Assembly: GCA_964289745.1 (NCBI GenBank)
Contig: CAXYMM010000001.1
Coordinates: forward strand, 1-64,000
Direction of reading: 5' to 3'
Origin: Ekhidna sp964289745
Lineage (GTDB): Bacteria > Bacteroidota > Bacteroidia > Cytophagales > Cyclobacteriaceae
DNA: 64,000 nucleotides
The notes under the pieces were generated by a model that was given only the letters and a program-made list of their open reading frames with translations, was not told the DNA's origin and did not search any database. The position numbers were made by a program, and so were the translations under genes. Each line of letters opens with the position of its first letter. The stretch's first letter is position 1. Positions 40,072-49,660 of the stretch are shown piece after piece.

Positions 40072-41097
40072 ATGCCATTCAAAAACGACCTCATTCTAAG
40101 GGCTGCTCGTGGAGAAAAAACAGAACGAACTCCCGTTTGGCTGATGAGACAAGCGGGAAGAATTCTTCCAGAATACATATCTGTAAGAAATAGCCTCTCT
40201 GGATTTAAAGAGTTGGTAGAGACGCCAGAACTCGCTGCCGAAGTAACCCTTCAGCCAGTAGATATATTAGGTGTTGATGCTGCTATTATTTTCTCAGATA
40301 TTTTGGTAATACCAGAAGCAATGGGTCTTACCTATAATATGATAGAAAAAGTAGGCCCTTACTTTCCCAAAACGATCGCTTCTGCTCGTGACTTGAAACA
40401 AGTAAGGATAGCCGAACCTGAAGCACTCGGCTACGTGTACGAGGCCATTCGAATCGCAAAAAAGCAACTAAATGGACGCTTACCGCTTATTGGGTTTGCT
40501 GGTGCGCCTTGGACTCTTTTTTCTTATATGATAGAGGGCGGTGGTAGCAAAACATTCTCCAAGGCAAGAAAGATGCTGTATACAGAACCCGATGTTTCAG
40601 ACACACTTTTGAAGATGATCACTCAGTCTACAATAGGATACTTAAAAAAACAAATCGAAGCGGGGGCGGATATGATTCAGCTATTTGACTCCTGGGCTGG
40701 CGTATTACCTCCTGCGCATTATTCGCGATTCAGTTTAAAGTATATTGCTAAAATATGCGATGCCATCACAGCGGTGCCGATAACTGTATTTGCCAAGGGT
40801 GCATGGTGGGCACTCCCTGAAATGAACGATTTGAATTGTAGAACGGTGGGGCTAGACTGGAATATGAATCCTGAAGATGCAAAAAAGCTATTGCCCAATA
40901 AAACCTTGCAAGGAAACTTAGATCCATGCTTGCTTTACAGCTCGGAGGAGAAAATAAAAAAAGATACCCAAAAGATGTTGGATCGTTTTAAAGGACACAG
41001 CCACATCGCAAATTTGGGTCATGGTGTTTATCCTGATACAGACCCAAGTAAGGTGAAGTATTTTGTTGATTGTGTGAAGGAATTATCCACCTCCTAA
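40072..41097 (+). CDS. hemE: Uroporphyrinogen decarboxylase
   Basis: A 341-residue heme-pathway enzyme that converts uroporphyrinogen III to coproporphyrinogen III. Both signatures are present: the N-terminal RTPVWLMRQAGRILPEY with its substrate-binding arginines, and IIFSDILVIPEAMG with the catalytic aspartate. Further family landmarks are GFAGAPWTLFSYMIEG, QLFDSWAGVL and the closing HIANLGHGVYPDTDP histidine. Monocistronic as far as can be seen. Confidence 0.97.
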   Translation: MPFKNDLILRAARGEKTERTPVWLMRQAGRILPEYISVRNSLSGFKELVETPELAAEVTLQPVDILGVDAAIIFSDILVIPEAMGLTYNMIEKVGPYFPKTIASARDLKQVRIAEPEALGYVYEAIRIAKKQLNGRLPLIGFAGAPWTLFSYMIEGGGSKTFSKARKMLYTEPDVSDTLLKMITQSTIGYLKKQIEAGADMIQLFDSWAGVLPPAHYSRFSLKYIAKICDAITAVPITVFAKGAWWALPEMNDLNCRTVGLDWNMNPEDAKKLLPNKTLQGNLDPCLLYSSEEKIKKDTQKMLDRFKGHSHIANLGHGVYPDTDPSKVKYFVDCVKELSTS

Positions 41098-41139
41098 TCT
41101 TTTACGCAATGTGGATTTTTTTATGAAGTGCTGAAAGGT

Positions 41140-41343
41140 CTAATGGTTTAGTAAAGCTGAGGCCTCAGAGGGTTCACCAGAACCAAGTCGATGACAGTTA
41201 AGGTTTTGGTCTTTTCCCATTCGATCTAAAGCAATGAGTAGGTGACGGTATTCGAAATCCATGCGTATCATCGTTTGAGAGCCGTCCAAAATTCGCATTT
41301 TTTTTGCAATCAAATCCCGAAATGCCTCCTTCAGAGATTTCAC
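41140..41343 (-). CDS. Short uncharacterised ORF overlapping the aminotransferase stop
   Basis: A 67-codon frame with a GTG start that overlaps the TGA of the upstream aminotransferase (GTGA), an arrangement usual for coupled genes. The product (MKSLKEAFRDLIAKKMRILD, then a mid-part LLIALDRMGKDQ) has no family I can name. The segment LIAKKMRILDGSQTMI faintly recalls the N-terminus of cobalamin-dependent methionine synthase (LVLDGAMGTMIQ), so it could be a tiny fossil, but the similarity is too short to rely on. Confidence 0.3.
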   Translation of the reverse strand: MKSLKEAFRDLIAKKMRILDGSQTMIRMDFEYRHLLIALDRMGKDQNLNCHRLGSGEPSEASALLNH

Positions 41344-42536
41344 GAAAGTTTGCTTAGCGATTCTTTTACTTTGGCGATGGCCGTTTTGATCTCTTCCTCA
41401 GAGGCGGCATAGGATAACCTCAAACACTCTGGATCCCCAAATGCCTCGCCCGTCACCAGAGAGACATGTGCATCTTCCAATAAATACAAACATAAATCCG
41501 TTACGTTGTTGACAGTAGCCTTATCATTTGACTTTCCTAGATAATGGCTCACATTCGGAAAGAAATAAAAAGCTCCTTGTGGCATATTTACCTCAACTCC
41601 AGGAATATCATTCAAAAGACTGTAAACTAAAGCCCTCCGGCTCTTGTATGCCGCTGCCATATCATAAGAGGCTTGCTTGCTTTCTACTAGTGCTGTGTAG
41701 GCTGCTCTTTGTGCGATGGAAGAGTTTGCCGAGGTGGTTTGTCCTTGCATCTTATTTGCTGCTTTGGCCAGCCAAAGGGGTGCCCCAATATACCCCACAC
41801 GCCAGCCCGTCATAGCATAGCCTTTCGAAAAACCATTGATGGTAACGGTTCGCTCGATCATCCCGTCGATTGTTCCGATGCTCTCGTGTTTCGTCCCGAA
41901 GTTGATCATTTCATAGATTTCATCCGAAATCACAATGATGTCCTTTCGATCTTTTAGCACATCAGCAATGTCTGCTAGCTCTTCTTTTGTAAAAACAGCG
42001 CCTGTTGGATTGCAAGGCGAAGAGAAAATGACCGCTTTGGTCTTATGGGTGATGGCTTCTTTGATTTGATCGGCTGTCGCTTTAAAGTCGTTTTCGATCG
42101 TTCCGCTAACAAATACAGGCGTACCCTCTGTAAGAATGATTAGAGCAGAATAACTCACCCAGTAGGGAGCCAGTACAATGACTTCATCATCTGGGTTTAG
42201 TAATGACATGAATATGTTTGCTATGGACTGTTTGGCTCCATTTGAAACCACGATCTGATCGGGTCCATAGTCAAGACCGTTATCTTCTTTAAATTTCTTT
42301 GCTATTGCTTGCCTTAGGTCTAAATATCCGTTTACTGGCGGATATGAGAAATATTTTCCTGAGTTAATCGCTTCAATTGCTCCTTCCTGAATATGTTTGG
42401 GTGTTTTAAAATCAGGCTCGCCAAGGCTTAAACTGATTACTTCTATGCCTTTTTCTTTCATTTCTCTGGCTTTTGTAGCCATCTCGATAGTAGCAGACAC
42501 GGGTACGCTTTGAACACGTTTTGATAAGGATTGCAT
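41340..42536 (-). CDS. aspC: Aspartate aminotransferase-like PLP enzyme
   Basis: A 398-residue class I aminotransferase. N-terminal VISLSLGEPDFKTPKHIQEG, the PLP-contacting FSSPCNPTGAVFTKEELA and ISDEIYEMINF, the Schiff-base lysine in NGFSKGYAMTGWRVGYIGAP and the carboxylate-binding arginine in CLRLSYAASEE are intact. The pattern fits the bacterial Igamma subgroup that transaminates aspartate, sometimes also prephenate. It starts 65 bases downstream of porV in the same direction, with a plain AT-rich gap. Confidence 0.93.
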   Translation of the reverse strand: MQSLSKRVQSVPVSATIEMATKAREMKEKGIEVISLSLGEPDFKTPKHIQEGAIEAINSGKYFSYPPVNGYLDLRQAIAKKFKEDNGLDYGPDQIVVSNGAKQSIANIFMSLLNPDDEVIVLAPYWVSYSALIILTEGTPVFVSGTIENDFKATADQIKEAITHKTKAVIFSSPCNPTGAVFTKEELADIADVLKDRKDIIVISDEIYEMINFGTKHESIGTIDGMIERTVTINGFSKGYAMTGWRVGYIGAPLWLAKAANKMQGQTTSANSSIAQRAAYTALVESKQASYDMAAAYKSRRALVYSLLNDIPGVEVNMPQGAFYFFPNVSHYLGKSNDKATVNNVTDLCLYLLEDAHVSLVTGEAFGDPECLRLSYAASEEEIKTAIAKVKESLSKLS

Positions 42537-42600
42537 CGGTAAAAGATTTCATCAAAAATAGACAGAAGACATATTCTAAACCTTCTTCTCGCAATCTATT

Positions 42601-43833
42601 TCATCCATTATTTAAATCTTCCTTAGGTCTTTTATTCAGATTGAATAAAAGTGAAAGTCTGAGCGTATCTGCGAGTGGGTGATTTTGCTTCTGAGGAACG
42701 ATATAAGAAAAATCGAATCCGAAAATTTGATAGCGAAATCCCGCTCCTAATGTCAGGTATTTTCTATTACCTTTATTCTTATGCTCAAAAAAATAACCCG
42801 CTCTAGCAGCAAAAATATCTCGATACCAATACTCCAAACCAACGGCGTACATCAATTCTTGCATCTCCTCGCTAAATCCATTGGGGGCATCACCAAGAGA
42901 ACCAAATGTCGCTGAAATAAACGATCTATTGGGGTCTTTGCCAGATGCGATCACACGTTCATTGGTAATGGGGTCGATCACAAAATTGCCATTGTCATCA
43001 GTTTGGTATCTCGGTGGCGTTGGTACTAACAACTTATTAACATCAAAAGCAAGTGTCAGCGTATTGAAGGGGTCTAGGTTTGTTTTGAAGGCAGTGCCAA
43101 ATCTAAGGTTTGCTGGGATAAAATTTTCACTGCTTTTGGTGCTGTAGGTAATCTTTTGTCCAATATTCGAAAGGTGAACGCCAAAGGAGAGCTCAGAATT
43201 TTTACCTGAAAAAACCAATGGCTTACGGTAGTACCAGCCCAAATCAACTGCCACACTCGTTCCGGCCTTCGCATCAGGAGCTCCCGATAGTTCTCCCGCC
43301 AGGTTCGACCAAATAAATCGAGCGGTAACACCAACACCCATATTTTCCGATAGTTTCCTGGAATAGGTGGCATCAAAAGCGAGTTCATTTGGGTTTTCAA
43401 TACCGATAGGGTTTGGCTGCCCACCGATCTCCTCTACTAGCTGAATTTCACCCAGATCGAAATAGCGCAAGCTGACACCAAATGTTTGTGTTCGGTCTAT
43501 TTTGGCATAAAAGGAGAGATAGTTTAAAGACATATCGTTTACAATACTTGCCAACCATGGTGAATGAGAGAAGGAAAACCCAAAATCTTCTTCTATAAAA
43601 GCGAGCTTTCCATTATTCCAGTGTATACTGTTAACGTCTGGACTGGTCGCGACACCTACATCGCCCATCGCAGAGGCACGACTATCAGGGGCGAAGCTGA
43701 TAAAAGGGACTGCTACCGTAATCGGATTTCGACCTGTATTGGATCCTGAAACACCCACAGGAAACTGTGCATTAACAAATAAGGAGCTTATACTGAATAA
43801 GGCAAAAAATATTTTCTTGATTAGATGGTTCAT
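42601..43833 (-). CDS. porV: Type IX secretion outer-membrane protein PorV (LptO)
   Basis: About 410 residues from the ATG at 43833 (MNHLIKKIFFALFSISSLFVNAQ, a signal peptide); the frame runs 14 codons further upstream without signal character. PorV is a FadL-like 14-strand outer-membrane barrel that hands type IX cargo to the PorU sortase. The family pattern is clear: VAVPFISFAPDSRASAMGDVGVATSPDVNSIHWNNGKLAF near the start (quoted in part), repeated amphipathic strands, and a C-terminal FGFDFSYIVPQ strand. The gene lies 95 bases downstream of porU on the same strand, the usual order in Bacteroidota. Confidence 0.95.
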   Translation of the reverse strand: MNHLIKKIFFALFSISSLFVNAQFPVGVSGSNTGRNPITVAVPFISFAPDSRASAMGDVGVATSPDVNSIHWNNGKLAFIEEDFGFSFSHSPWLASIVNDMSLNYLSFYAKIDRTQTFGVSLRYFDLGEIQLVEEIGGQPNPIGIENPNELAFDATYSRKLSENMGVGVTARFIWSNLAGELSGAPDAKAGTSVAVDLGWYYRKPLVFSGKNSELSFGVHLSNIGQKITYSTKSSENFIPANLRFGTAFKTNLDPFNTLTLAFDVNKLLVPTPPRYQTDDNGNFVIDPITNERVIASGKDPNRSFISATFGSLGDAPNGFSEEMQELMYAVGLEYWYRDIFAARAGYFFEHKNKGNRKYLTLGAGFRYQIFGFDFSYIVPQKQNHPLADTLRLSLLFNLNKRPKEDLNNG

Positions 43834-43928
43834 TGCGAATTGTCGATCAATATCATTTGGAATGGCTAGTCTCAATGTAAATGTACCCTAATTGTAACTT
43901 CATACTATTTTTTCGGGGCTAGTTTATT

Positions 43929-46900
43929 TTACTTGGATAAAACGAGCTTTTCTCCTATTTCTTTTGTTGCCCCATCAAAATTGCTTCGAACGATCATTCG
44001 GTAATAATAGACACCCTGATTGAGTGCGTGACCTGCATTTGTATCCAGATTCCATTGAAACTCAATACTGGAGCTACTGTTTCTAAAGGTTTTCTCCTCT
44101 TCGTAAACAATAGTTCCAGCTCCATTATAAACAATAAAGTCAATAGTCAAATCCTCTTCCTCGCGATCATGATCAAATGCAAAATTGACATAACTAGTAG
44201 CAGGGTTGGGGTAAGCTGTTTGATTAAAAATAAAAATTTGTGGCTCATTTGTAACATTGAACCTTATTTGTGAAGAGGCGATATTATTGTGTGTATCCCA
44301 AACTTTTAAATTAGCCGTATAGCTTCCCGGTGGTAAATCATCAATTGGGTACACAACGACCCCTTCTTGGTAGCTATCAACATCTGCGGTATAAAATTCA
44401 TTTAGGTTGATTGTTTGTCCCCCCAATTCCAGCGATATGCCTTCAATAATACCAATACTCGAGGTGGTAATACCACTGTGATCCGAGAGCTTTGCAATCA
44501 GTAAAGAAGAGCTTCCGATGGTATTTCCGCTTTGAAACGATTCATTGTTTAAATACATGCGAATACGTGGAGGTGTGTTGTCCAAAGTAACATTTCTTGC
44601 AGTGCCACCTATCACAAAATCATTTGAAGATCCTGATGCGTCTACATTGGCGTGAAAGTCCCAAGCGTAAAGGGTAAGCTTTCCAGCTTCAAATCGATAA
44701 GAAATGTTTTTAGGAACTACAAAAGAAAAACTGAACTGTCCATTTTTCACAGAGGCTTCTCCCCTGAAAACCATATTTGATCTCAGGGTATAGGTATAAG
44801 GTACACTTTCTTGTTCCTGGCCTTTCGTCTTAAATTCTTGAGAAGCATCGAAAATAGTGGCAGTAAGCTGCCCATCAAAGTCCTTTTTTAAGCTCCCATT
44901 TTCCTGAATTTCTCCTGACAAAGTAATCGTTTCTAAAGCGTTTAAGGTATCTAAAAGATTGCCTGCATCTTGAATAGCGACCTCGTACTTCGGAAAGGCT
45001 GGTAACATCATCGGGTCTCCTAATAGGATAAAGTTTCTATTAATAGGACCTGCTAGACCATTGTTCTTTGTGAGTTTAAAGATATCTCCAAGCCGATTTT
45101 TATTTTGGAACGCTGCTTCATGAAAAGCTCTATTCAACGAAAAGTTTGTACTTGCAAAAACTGGACGAGATGTCGTTAATAACCCAATAGCTCCACCCGT
45201 TTCTAGGAGTAATAGTTCTTCTGCGCCAGAAACCTCGATTGGGTTGTCATACCTTCCAAATTCACAAGTAGCCGTTACGAAAATCGGAAGTTTATTCCGA
45301 TTGGTCAGTTCACTAATCAACTCTTTTGTAAGTATCTCCTCCTCCGTCCATAAACGTTCATTTCCATGTCCTAAAAAGTTTACCACAAAGGCACCGTTTT
45401 TAATCTGGGTTTTAAGTGATGCTGAGGCTTGAGGGGATAAGTCTTTTGAAGCTCCAGACTCTTGATCAAATGCATCCAGAAAAATTTTGCCAATATGATA
45501 TTGCGTGTATGCAGTATCAGCCAGTGTGGCGAGCTCCTCCGCATAATGCGCATGAATATTTGAATCTCCATCGTCTGCTACGTAGACCATTTTATTTCGC
45601 CATCTTCCAAGCGTATTTCTATCGGTACTGTAATGGATGATTTTGTTAACTATCAAAGCTGCCTCTTGCTTTGATTTAACTGGAAGTCTTCCTATTCCTA
45701 CTTCCATTTTATGATCCCCGCTGACGCTTTCCTCCCAAAAACCCTCATCATTATCCAAAAATCCGTAAAAATCATCTGAAGAGTAGCTGAAAATGGGGTG
45801 ATAACTTTCTCTTGACTGGTAGGTTGGAACGAAGTTGAAATTGCCCGAGAGGCGGTTTTTATAGTCGTATGAACAGTCTCCAAAAAGTAATACGTATTTC
45901 AGCCTTGACCCCTTTTCATAAATGTACTTCACATAGTCTCGAATGGCGACTATATCTTGTCTTCCCGAAGAAAATTCATTGTAGATCTGCTGCGGAGTCG
46001 CCACCTGAACATTTAATCCATCATTTGATTCATGAAATGCTGCCAAGCGATTAGCCTCTTCTAAAAAAGAAGCATCCGAAATGATAATGCCATCCGCACC
46101 AACCGAGCCTCTCAGGTTTTGATTATTCACACTTCCATATATAAAAGGACGTGGAAAATCGCTCCCTGAAAAAATAACATATTCTTGGACTTCATCTGAT
46201 TGATTGATAAAAGACAGAACCGAACCATTCACATTGTATGCCTGCGCTGCAATTGCTTGCGGGTTGGTAATATTCCAAATAGTGGCATCGGTAGTAGCAT
46301 TAATCCGATATTCTGCTAACCGCCCAGAAGATTCAATTGCCCTAAAGTCCGTTTCATTCGTATATAATGAGAGTGTGCGACGAAAAGTGAGAGAGAAGCG
46401 ATCAATAAACCCTCTAGCAGCCGGCTCAAGCCCATTATAACGAACCTGAAAGGAAAGACTAGAGGAACTGGGGAAATCGAATTGTTCGGTGGCTTCAATT
46501 GCTTTCCTGTCGTAGAGGGTATTTGGACCATTAGGAATAGCCTTTAAATCTATGGTAGCAACGGGCGATCCATTGTTTGATACGTTAAAAGATGCTGCCT
46601 CCGTAGACTGATTGACCAAAGTAATGACGCAGGAAATTTCACTCTGTAAACCTTCCATAAGGTAGTTAAAGGACTTTGTTTCGCCATCGGAAAGGATCTC
46701 ACCCACCCATTTTCTACCAGAGCTTATTAAATTAATATCATCCTCTTCGAATGTGATGTGATCGTTGAAAGAGGTGATCATCTTGGCTGCGCCTCCTGAT
46801 GGGTTTGCAATAGTTGTAACTCGTTTTCCCAGCGTTTCGCCTATTTGGATAAAATAGAATGCAGTATCGCTGTAAATGTTTCTTTCAAAGGAGAAGCCAT

Positions 46901-47261
46901 CCTCAGCCCACTGATCTTTGTGAGGACCAATCCCATAAAACAATAGATAGTCATTATCATCGAACGATCCATCTTGTTCACCGCTTATAAAAATCGGATT
47001 TTCTATTAAGTCTTCTGGACGATCAGCAGAATTTTTTTGTGGCAAAACCCCTCGAACCCCGTTTCCAAATAGTTTGATGGTTTTAGGATTGATGGCATCC
47101 GAAATGCCTAGCTTCAAAAGACTTGATTTGTCAATTTTATGCATTCCTGTTTTGGTAATCCCCAGTTTGTACCATTGTCCAGAAGCCAATACGGAAGACT
47201 GACACCAGCCCTGCAATGCAATAAAAAATAACCCACTTAGAACCAATAATCTCACTATCAA
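43929..47261 (-). CDS. porU: Type IX secretion system sortase PorU
   Basis: A 1110-residue C25 (gingipain-fold) protein that removes the type IX C-terminal signal from cargo and attaches it to a lipid anchor at the cell surface. It begins with a signal peptide (MIVRLLVLSGLFFIALQGWC). The peptidase domain (about residues 390-770) has the catalytic histidine in NFLGHGNERLWTEE and cysteine in VTATCEFGRYDNPIE. Ig-like and beta domains follow, and the protein itself ends with a type IX-like signal domain (FNQTAYPNPATSYVNFAF to the end). Adjacent porV supports the call. It can process the giant CHU_C protein only if that carries a cleavable signal; CHU_C (type B) cargo may be handled differently. 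Confidence 0.95.
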   Translation of the reverse strand: MIVRLLVLSGLFFIALQGWCQSSVLASGQWYKLGITKTGMHKIDKSSLLKLGISDAINPKTIKLFGNGVRGVLPQKNSADRPEDLIENPIFISGEQDGSFDDNDYLLFYGIGPHKDQWAEDGFSFERNIYSDTAFYFIQIGETLGKRVTTIANPSGGAAKMITSFNDHITFEEDDINLISSGRKWVGEILSDGETKSFNYLMEGLQSEISCVITLVNQSTEAASFNVSNNGSPVATIDLKAIPNGPNTLYDRKAIEATEQFDFPSSSSLSFQVRYNGLEPAARGFIDRFSLTFRRTLSLYTNETDFRAIESSGRLAEYRINATTDATIWNITNPQAIAAQAYNVNGSVLSFINQSDEVQEYVIFSGSDFPRPFIYGSVNNQNLRGSVGADGIIISDASFLEEANRLAAFHESNDGLNVQVATPQQIYNEFSSGRQDIVAIRDYVKYIYEKGSRLKYVLLFGDCSYDYKNRLSGNFNFVPTYQSRESYHPIFSYSSDDFYGFLDNDEGFWEESVSGDHKMEVGIGRLPVKSKQEAALIVNKIIHYSTDRNTLGRWRNKMVYVADDGDSNIHAHYAEELATLADTAYTQYHIGKIFLDAFDQESGASKDLSPQASASLKTQIKNGAFVVNFLGHGNERLWTEEEILTKELISELTNRNKLPIFVTATCEFGRYDNPIEVSGAEELLLLETGGAIGLLTTSRPVFASTNFSLNRAFHEAAFQNKNRLGDIFKLTKNNGLAGPINRNFILLGDPMMLPAFPKYEVAIQDAGNLLDTLNALETITLSGEIQENGSLKKDFDGQLTATIFDASQEFKTKGQEQESVPYTYTLRSNMVFRGEASVKNGQFSFSFVVPKNISYRFEAGKLTLYAWDFHANVDASGSSNDFVIGGTARNVTLDNTPPRIRMYLNNESFQSGNTIGSSSLLIAKLSDHSGITTSSIGIIEGISLELGGQTINLNEFYTADVDSYQEGVVVYPIDDLPPGSYTANLKVWDTHNNIASSQIRFNVTNEPQIFIFNQTAYPNPATSYVNFAFDHDREEEDLTIDFIVYNGAGTIVYEEEKTFRNSSSSIEFQWNLDTNAGHALNQGVYYYRMIVRSNFDGATKEIGEKLVLSK

Positions 47262-47288
47262 TCCAACGATTTATGTTGACTAAAAATT

Positions 47289-47948
47289 CTACAAACTTTC
47301 ATTTTTTACCATATTGGCTCCCAAAGAAAACAATACGTAATAAGGAATTAGAAAAGGCAAAACAGACCATTTCAAGACAATAACTAAAATTAGCCCTCCT
47401 ATCATCAAAAGCCATTTACTCTGATTCCCTTCCCAAGTAAACTGGCTAAACTTCAATGCCAATAGCCTTATAGGTGCAATAAGCAGCATACAAGACAGCA
47501 TAGTTACCCCAACAAGTATGGTGGAATTTAACGCTTCTGAAACCAGAGAAAGAGAGGTAATCATGATTGCGTTGGCTGGGGTAGGTAGTCCTAAAAAGCT
47601 ATCAGACTGTGTATCGCCAATGTTAAACTGAGCCAAGCGATAGGCTGAAAATAAGGCAATAAGTAATCCAATCCAATAAAATAAAATTTGTTCTCGTAAT
47701 AGTATAATTATATAAAAAGAAGGTAGCACCCCAAAAGAAATTAGGTCTGCAAGAGAATCCAGTTGCGACCCAAAAGCTGACTTTGCATTGAGTACCCTTG
47801 CCAATAACCCATCCAAAACATCGCATATTGCTGCTGCCAGAACAAAATAAAGGGCATTTGGAGAACCATCACTGAGCGTAACGTAGATACCAAAACATCC
47901 AAAAAGGATATTTAAGGAAGTGAAGAAATTAGGTACCTGCCTAGTCAT
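47289..47948 (-). CDS. pssA: CDP-diacylglycerol-serine O-phosphatidyltransferase
   Basis: A 219-residue membrane enzyme that makes phosphatidylserine, the precursor of phosphatidylethanolamine. The CDP-alcohol phosphatidyltransferase motif DG-x2-AR-x8-G-x3-D-x3-D is visible as DGLLARVLNAKSAFGSQLDS followed by LADLISFG. Several hydrophobic helices follow. It overlaps the MBL hydrolase upstream by four bases, so the two are probably one transcript. The decarboxylase psd is not in the window. Confidence 0.93.
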   Translation of the reverse strand: MTRQVPNFFTSLNILFGCFGIYVTLSDGSPNALYFVLAAAICDVLDGLLARVLNAKSAFGSQLDSLADLISFGVLPSFYIIILLREQILFYWIGLLIALFSAYRLAQFNIGDTQSDSFLGLPTPANAIMITSLSLVSEALNSTILVGVTMLSCMLLIAPIRLLALKFSQFTWEGNQSKWLLMIGGLILVIVLKWSVLPFLIPYYVLFSLGANMVKNESL

Positions 47949-48583
47949 GTTCTTACAAATGGATTATTGGTTTTCTCATATCCGATGGTCGTTTCAGGGC
48001 CATGTCCCGGATATACCGCCACATCCTCGGGCAACGAATATACTTTTTCTCGAATATGGGTCAGTAAAGCCTCATGATCTCCTCCTGGTAAATCAGTCCT
48101 CCCAATGCTCTCACGAAATAAAACATCTCCTCCGATGACGGTTTTTTCTTGTTCCAAGTAAAACATTAAATGACCCGGGCTATGACCTGGCACCTCAATG
48201 ATTTTAAAATCCAACTCATCCAAAATCATTTCGTCGCCTTCGCTTAAATGATTATCAATATCGGCAGGTGTGTAGTTTGTGATCCCCCACTGAGGCGCGT
48301 ATGCAGGTACAGAGTCAAAAACGACTTGCTCACCCTGAGGTATTTTCAATGGAACACTAAAATGCCTTTTTAGGTTGTAGTTACCCAATACATGATCAAT
48401 GTGACAATGCGTGTTAATGATGGCTTTTACCGTCAAGTCCTCTTGATCAATATACTTAATCAACTCTTCTTGCTCAAACTTCTCATAGCACCCTGGGTCG
48501 AAAATGAAACAATTCTTCTCTCGGGAGGACAAGACAATCGTATTTTCGTAAAAGGCGTTAAAGACAAAGATTTTAATTTTCAT
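47945..48583 (-). CDS. Metallo-beta-lactamase-fold hydrolase, glyoxalase II-like
   Basis: About 212 residues from the ATG at 48583 (MKIKIFVFNAFYENTIVL); the frame runs 24 codons further upstream but into the neighbour's control region. The zinc motifs are complete: INTHCHIDHVLGN (HxHxDH), the histidine of VPGHSPGHLMFYL, the aspartate in VIGGDVLFRESIGR and the closing YPGHGPETTIG. This arrangement is shared with glyoxalase II and persulfide dioxygenase relatives; the exact substrate is unknown. Divergent from the FAD oxidoreductase, 36 bases apart. Confidence 0.9.
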   Translation of the reverse strand: MKIKIFVFNAFYENTIVLSSREKNCFIFDPGCYEKFEQEELIKYIDQEDLTVKAIINTHCHIDHVLGNYNLKRHFSVPLKIPQGEQVVFDSVPAYAPQWGITNYTPADIDNHLSEGDEMILDELDFKIIEVPGHSPGHLMFYLEQEKTVIGGDVLFRESIGRTDLPGGDHEALLTHIREKVYSLPEDVAVYPGHGPETTIGYEKTNNPFVRT

Positions 48584-48619
48584 AAAAAAGCAATTTGCTA
48601 AGGCAAACAAAGTTAACAG

Positions 48620-49660
48620 ATGACTCGCAAGATTGATTACATCATTGTCGGGCAAGGAATTGCAGGAACCTGGCTTTCATACGAACTCATCAAAAGAGGG
48701 TATGAGATCATGGTCTTTAACAAGGAAACAAATAATTCCAGTACCCTAAAAGCAGCAGGACTTTATAACCCCATTACGGGTAGAAAAATGGTGAAAACCT
48801 GGAGAGCAGACGATTTTTTCCCGTCGCTCGAAAAAGATTACAGAGAGTTAGAGGAGCTACTTAAAGCTACTTTTCTTTATTCCATGCCAATTTATCGACC
48901 ATTTCGCACTTTCGAGGATCAAAATGAATGGCAAGGCAGGCAGGGTGATTCAGGCTACTCAAAATATCTTCAACATGTTTATAACAAAAGCGCTGGAATC
49001 CAGCATATAAATGACCAGTACGGAGGTATTTTGCTTTCTCATTCAGGCTATGTGGATTTACCAACTTTGGTTAAAAGCTATAGAATTTATCTGACGCATA
49101 AGGAATGTTATCGCAATGAGCTGTTAGATGCCAACAAAATTGATTGGGGCTCAGAAAGCATTCGCTATGAAAAGTTGGAAGCGAAAAAGATTATTTTTTG
49201 TGAGGGGGCGGATGTATCCTCACTTTGGCGATTTCTTCCATTCAAATTCGTTAGAGGTGAAATAATGGATGTTGAGTGTGAGCTAATCAAGCCATATATC
49301 ATTAATAGAGGTATCTTTATGATCCCTAAAAATAATTTTGTTACGATAGGTTCTACATACGACCATTTGCTATTGTCGTATGAACCTCAAGAAAAAGGAA
49401 TTGAAAACCTAAAAGTGCGACTTGAGAAGCTTTTTGCTGGCACTTTTAAAATAATTGAAAAAAGAGCTGGAATACGGCCTGCCACTTACGATAGAAAACC
49501 TTTTATTGGTTTTCACAAGACAATTGGAACATTAGGTATTTTTAACGGTTTTGGAACAAAAGGAGTGTCATTAGTACCTTATTTTGCAAGACATTTCGTT
49601 GATGTTTTGGAAAAGAAATCCGAGATCGACAAAGAGGCAAATGTTGAAAGAGTTTTTTAA
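48620..49660 (+). CDS. FAD-dependent oxidoreductase, DAO family
   Basis: A 346-residue flavoprotein. The N-terminal dinucleotide motif is IDYIIVGQGIAGTWLSYELI; it continues with LKAAGLYNPITGRKMVKTWR, where a glycine/D-amino-acid oxidase-like substrate region is expected, and ends with KRAGIRPATYDRKPFIGFHK, the family's arginine-containing substrate clamp, then GFGTKGVSLVPYFA. The substrate is unknown; the DAO fold usually oxidises an amine next to a carboxylate. Its last 20 bases overlap the following large gene when that is started at 49641. Confidence 0.85.
   Translation: MTRKIDYIIVGQGIAGTWLSYELIKRGYEIMVFNKETNNSSTLKAAGLYNPITGRKMVKTWRADDFFPSLEKDYRELEELLKATFLYSMPIYRPFRTFEDQNEWQGRQGDSGYSKYLQHVYNKSAGIQHINDQYGGILLSHSGYVDLPTLVKSYRIYLTHKECYRNELLDANKIDWGSESIRYEKLEAKKIIFCEGADVSSLWRFLPFKFVRGEIMDVECELIKPYIINRGIFMIPKNNFVTIGSTYDHLLLSYEPQEKGIENLKVRLEKLFAGTFKIIEKRAGIRPATYDRKPFIGFHKTIGTLGIFNGFGTKGVSLVPYFARHFVDVLEKKSEIDKEANVERVF

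Noticed and set aside
48608..48615. TAACTTTG on the minus strand ahead of the MBL hydrolase, a possible -7 element
   Set aside because: No -33 partner at a proper distance, so it was not annotated.
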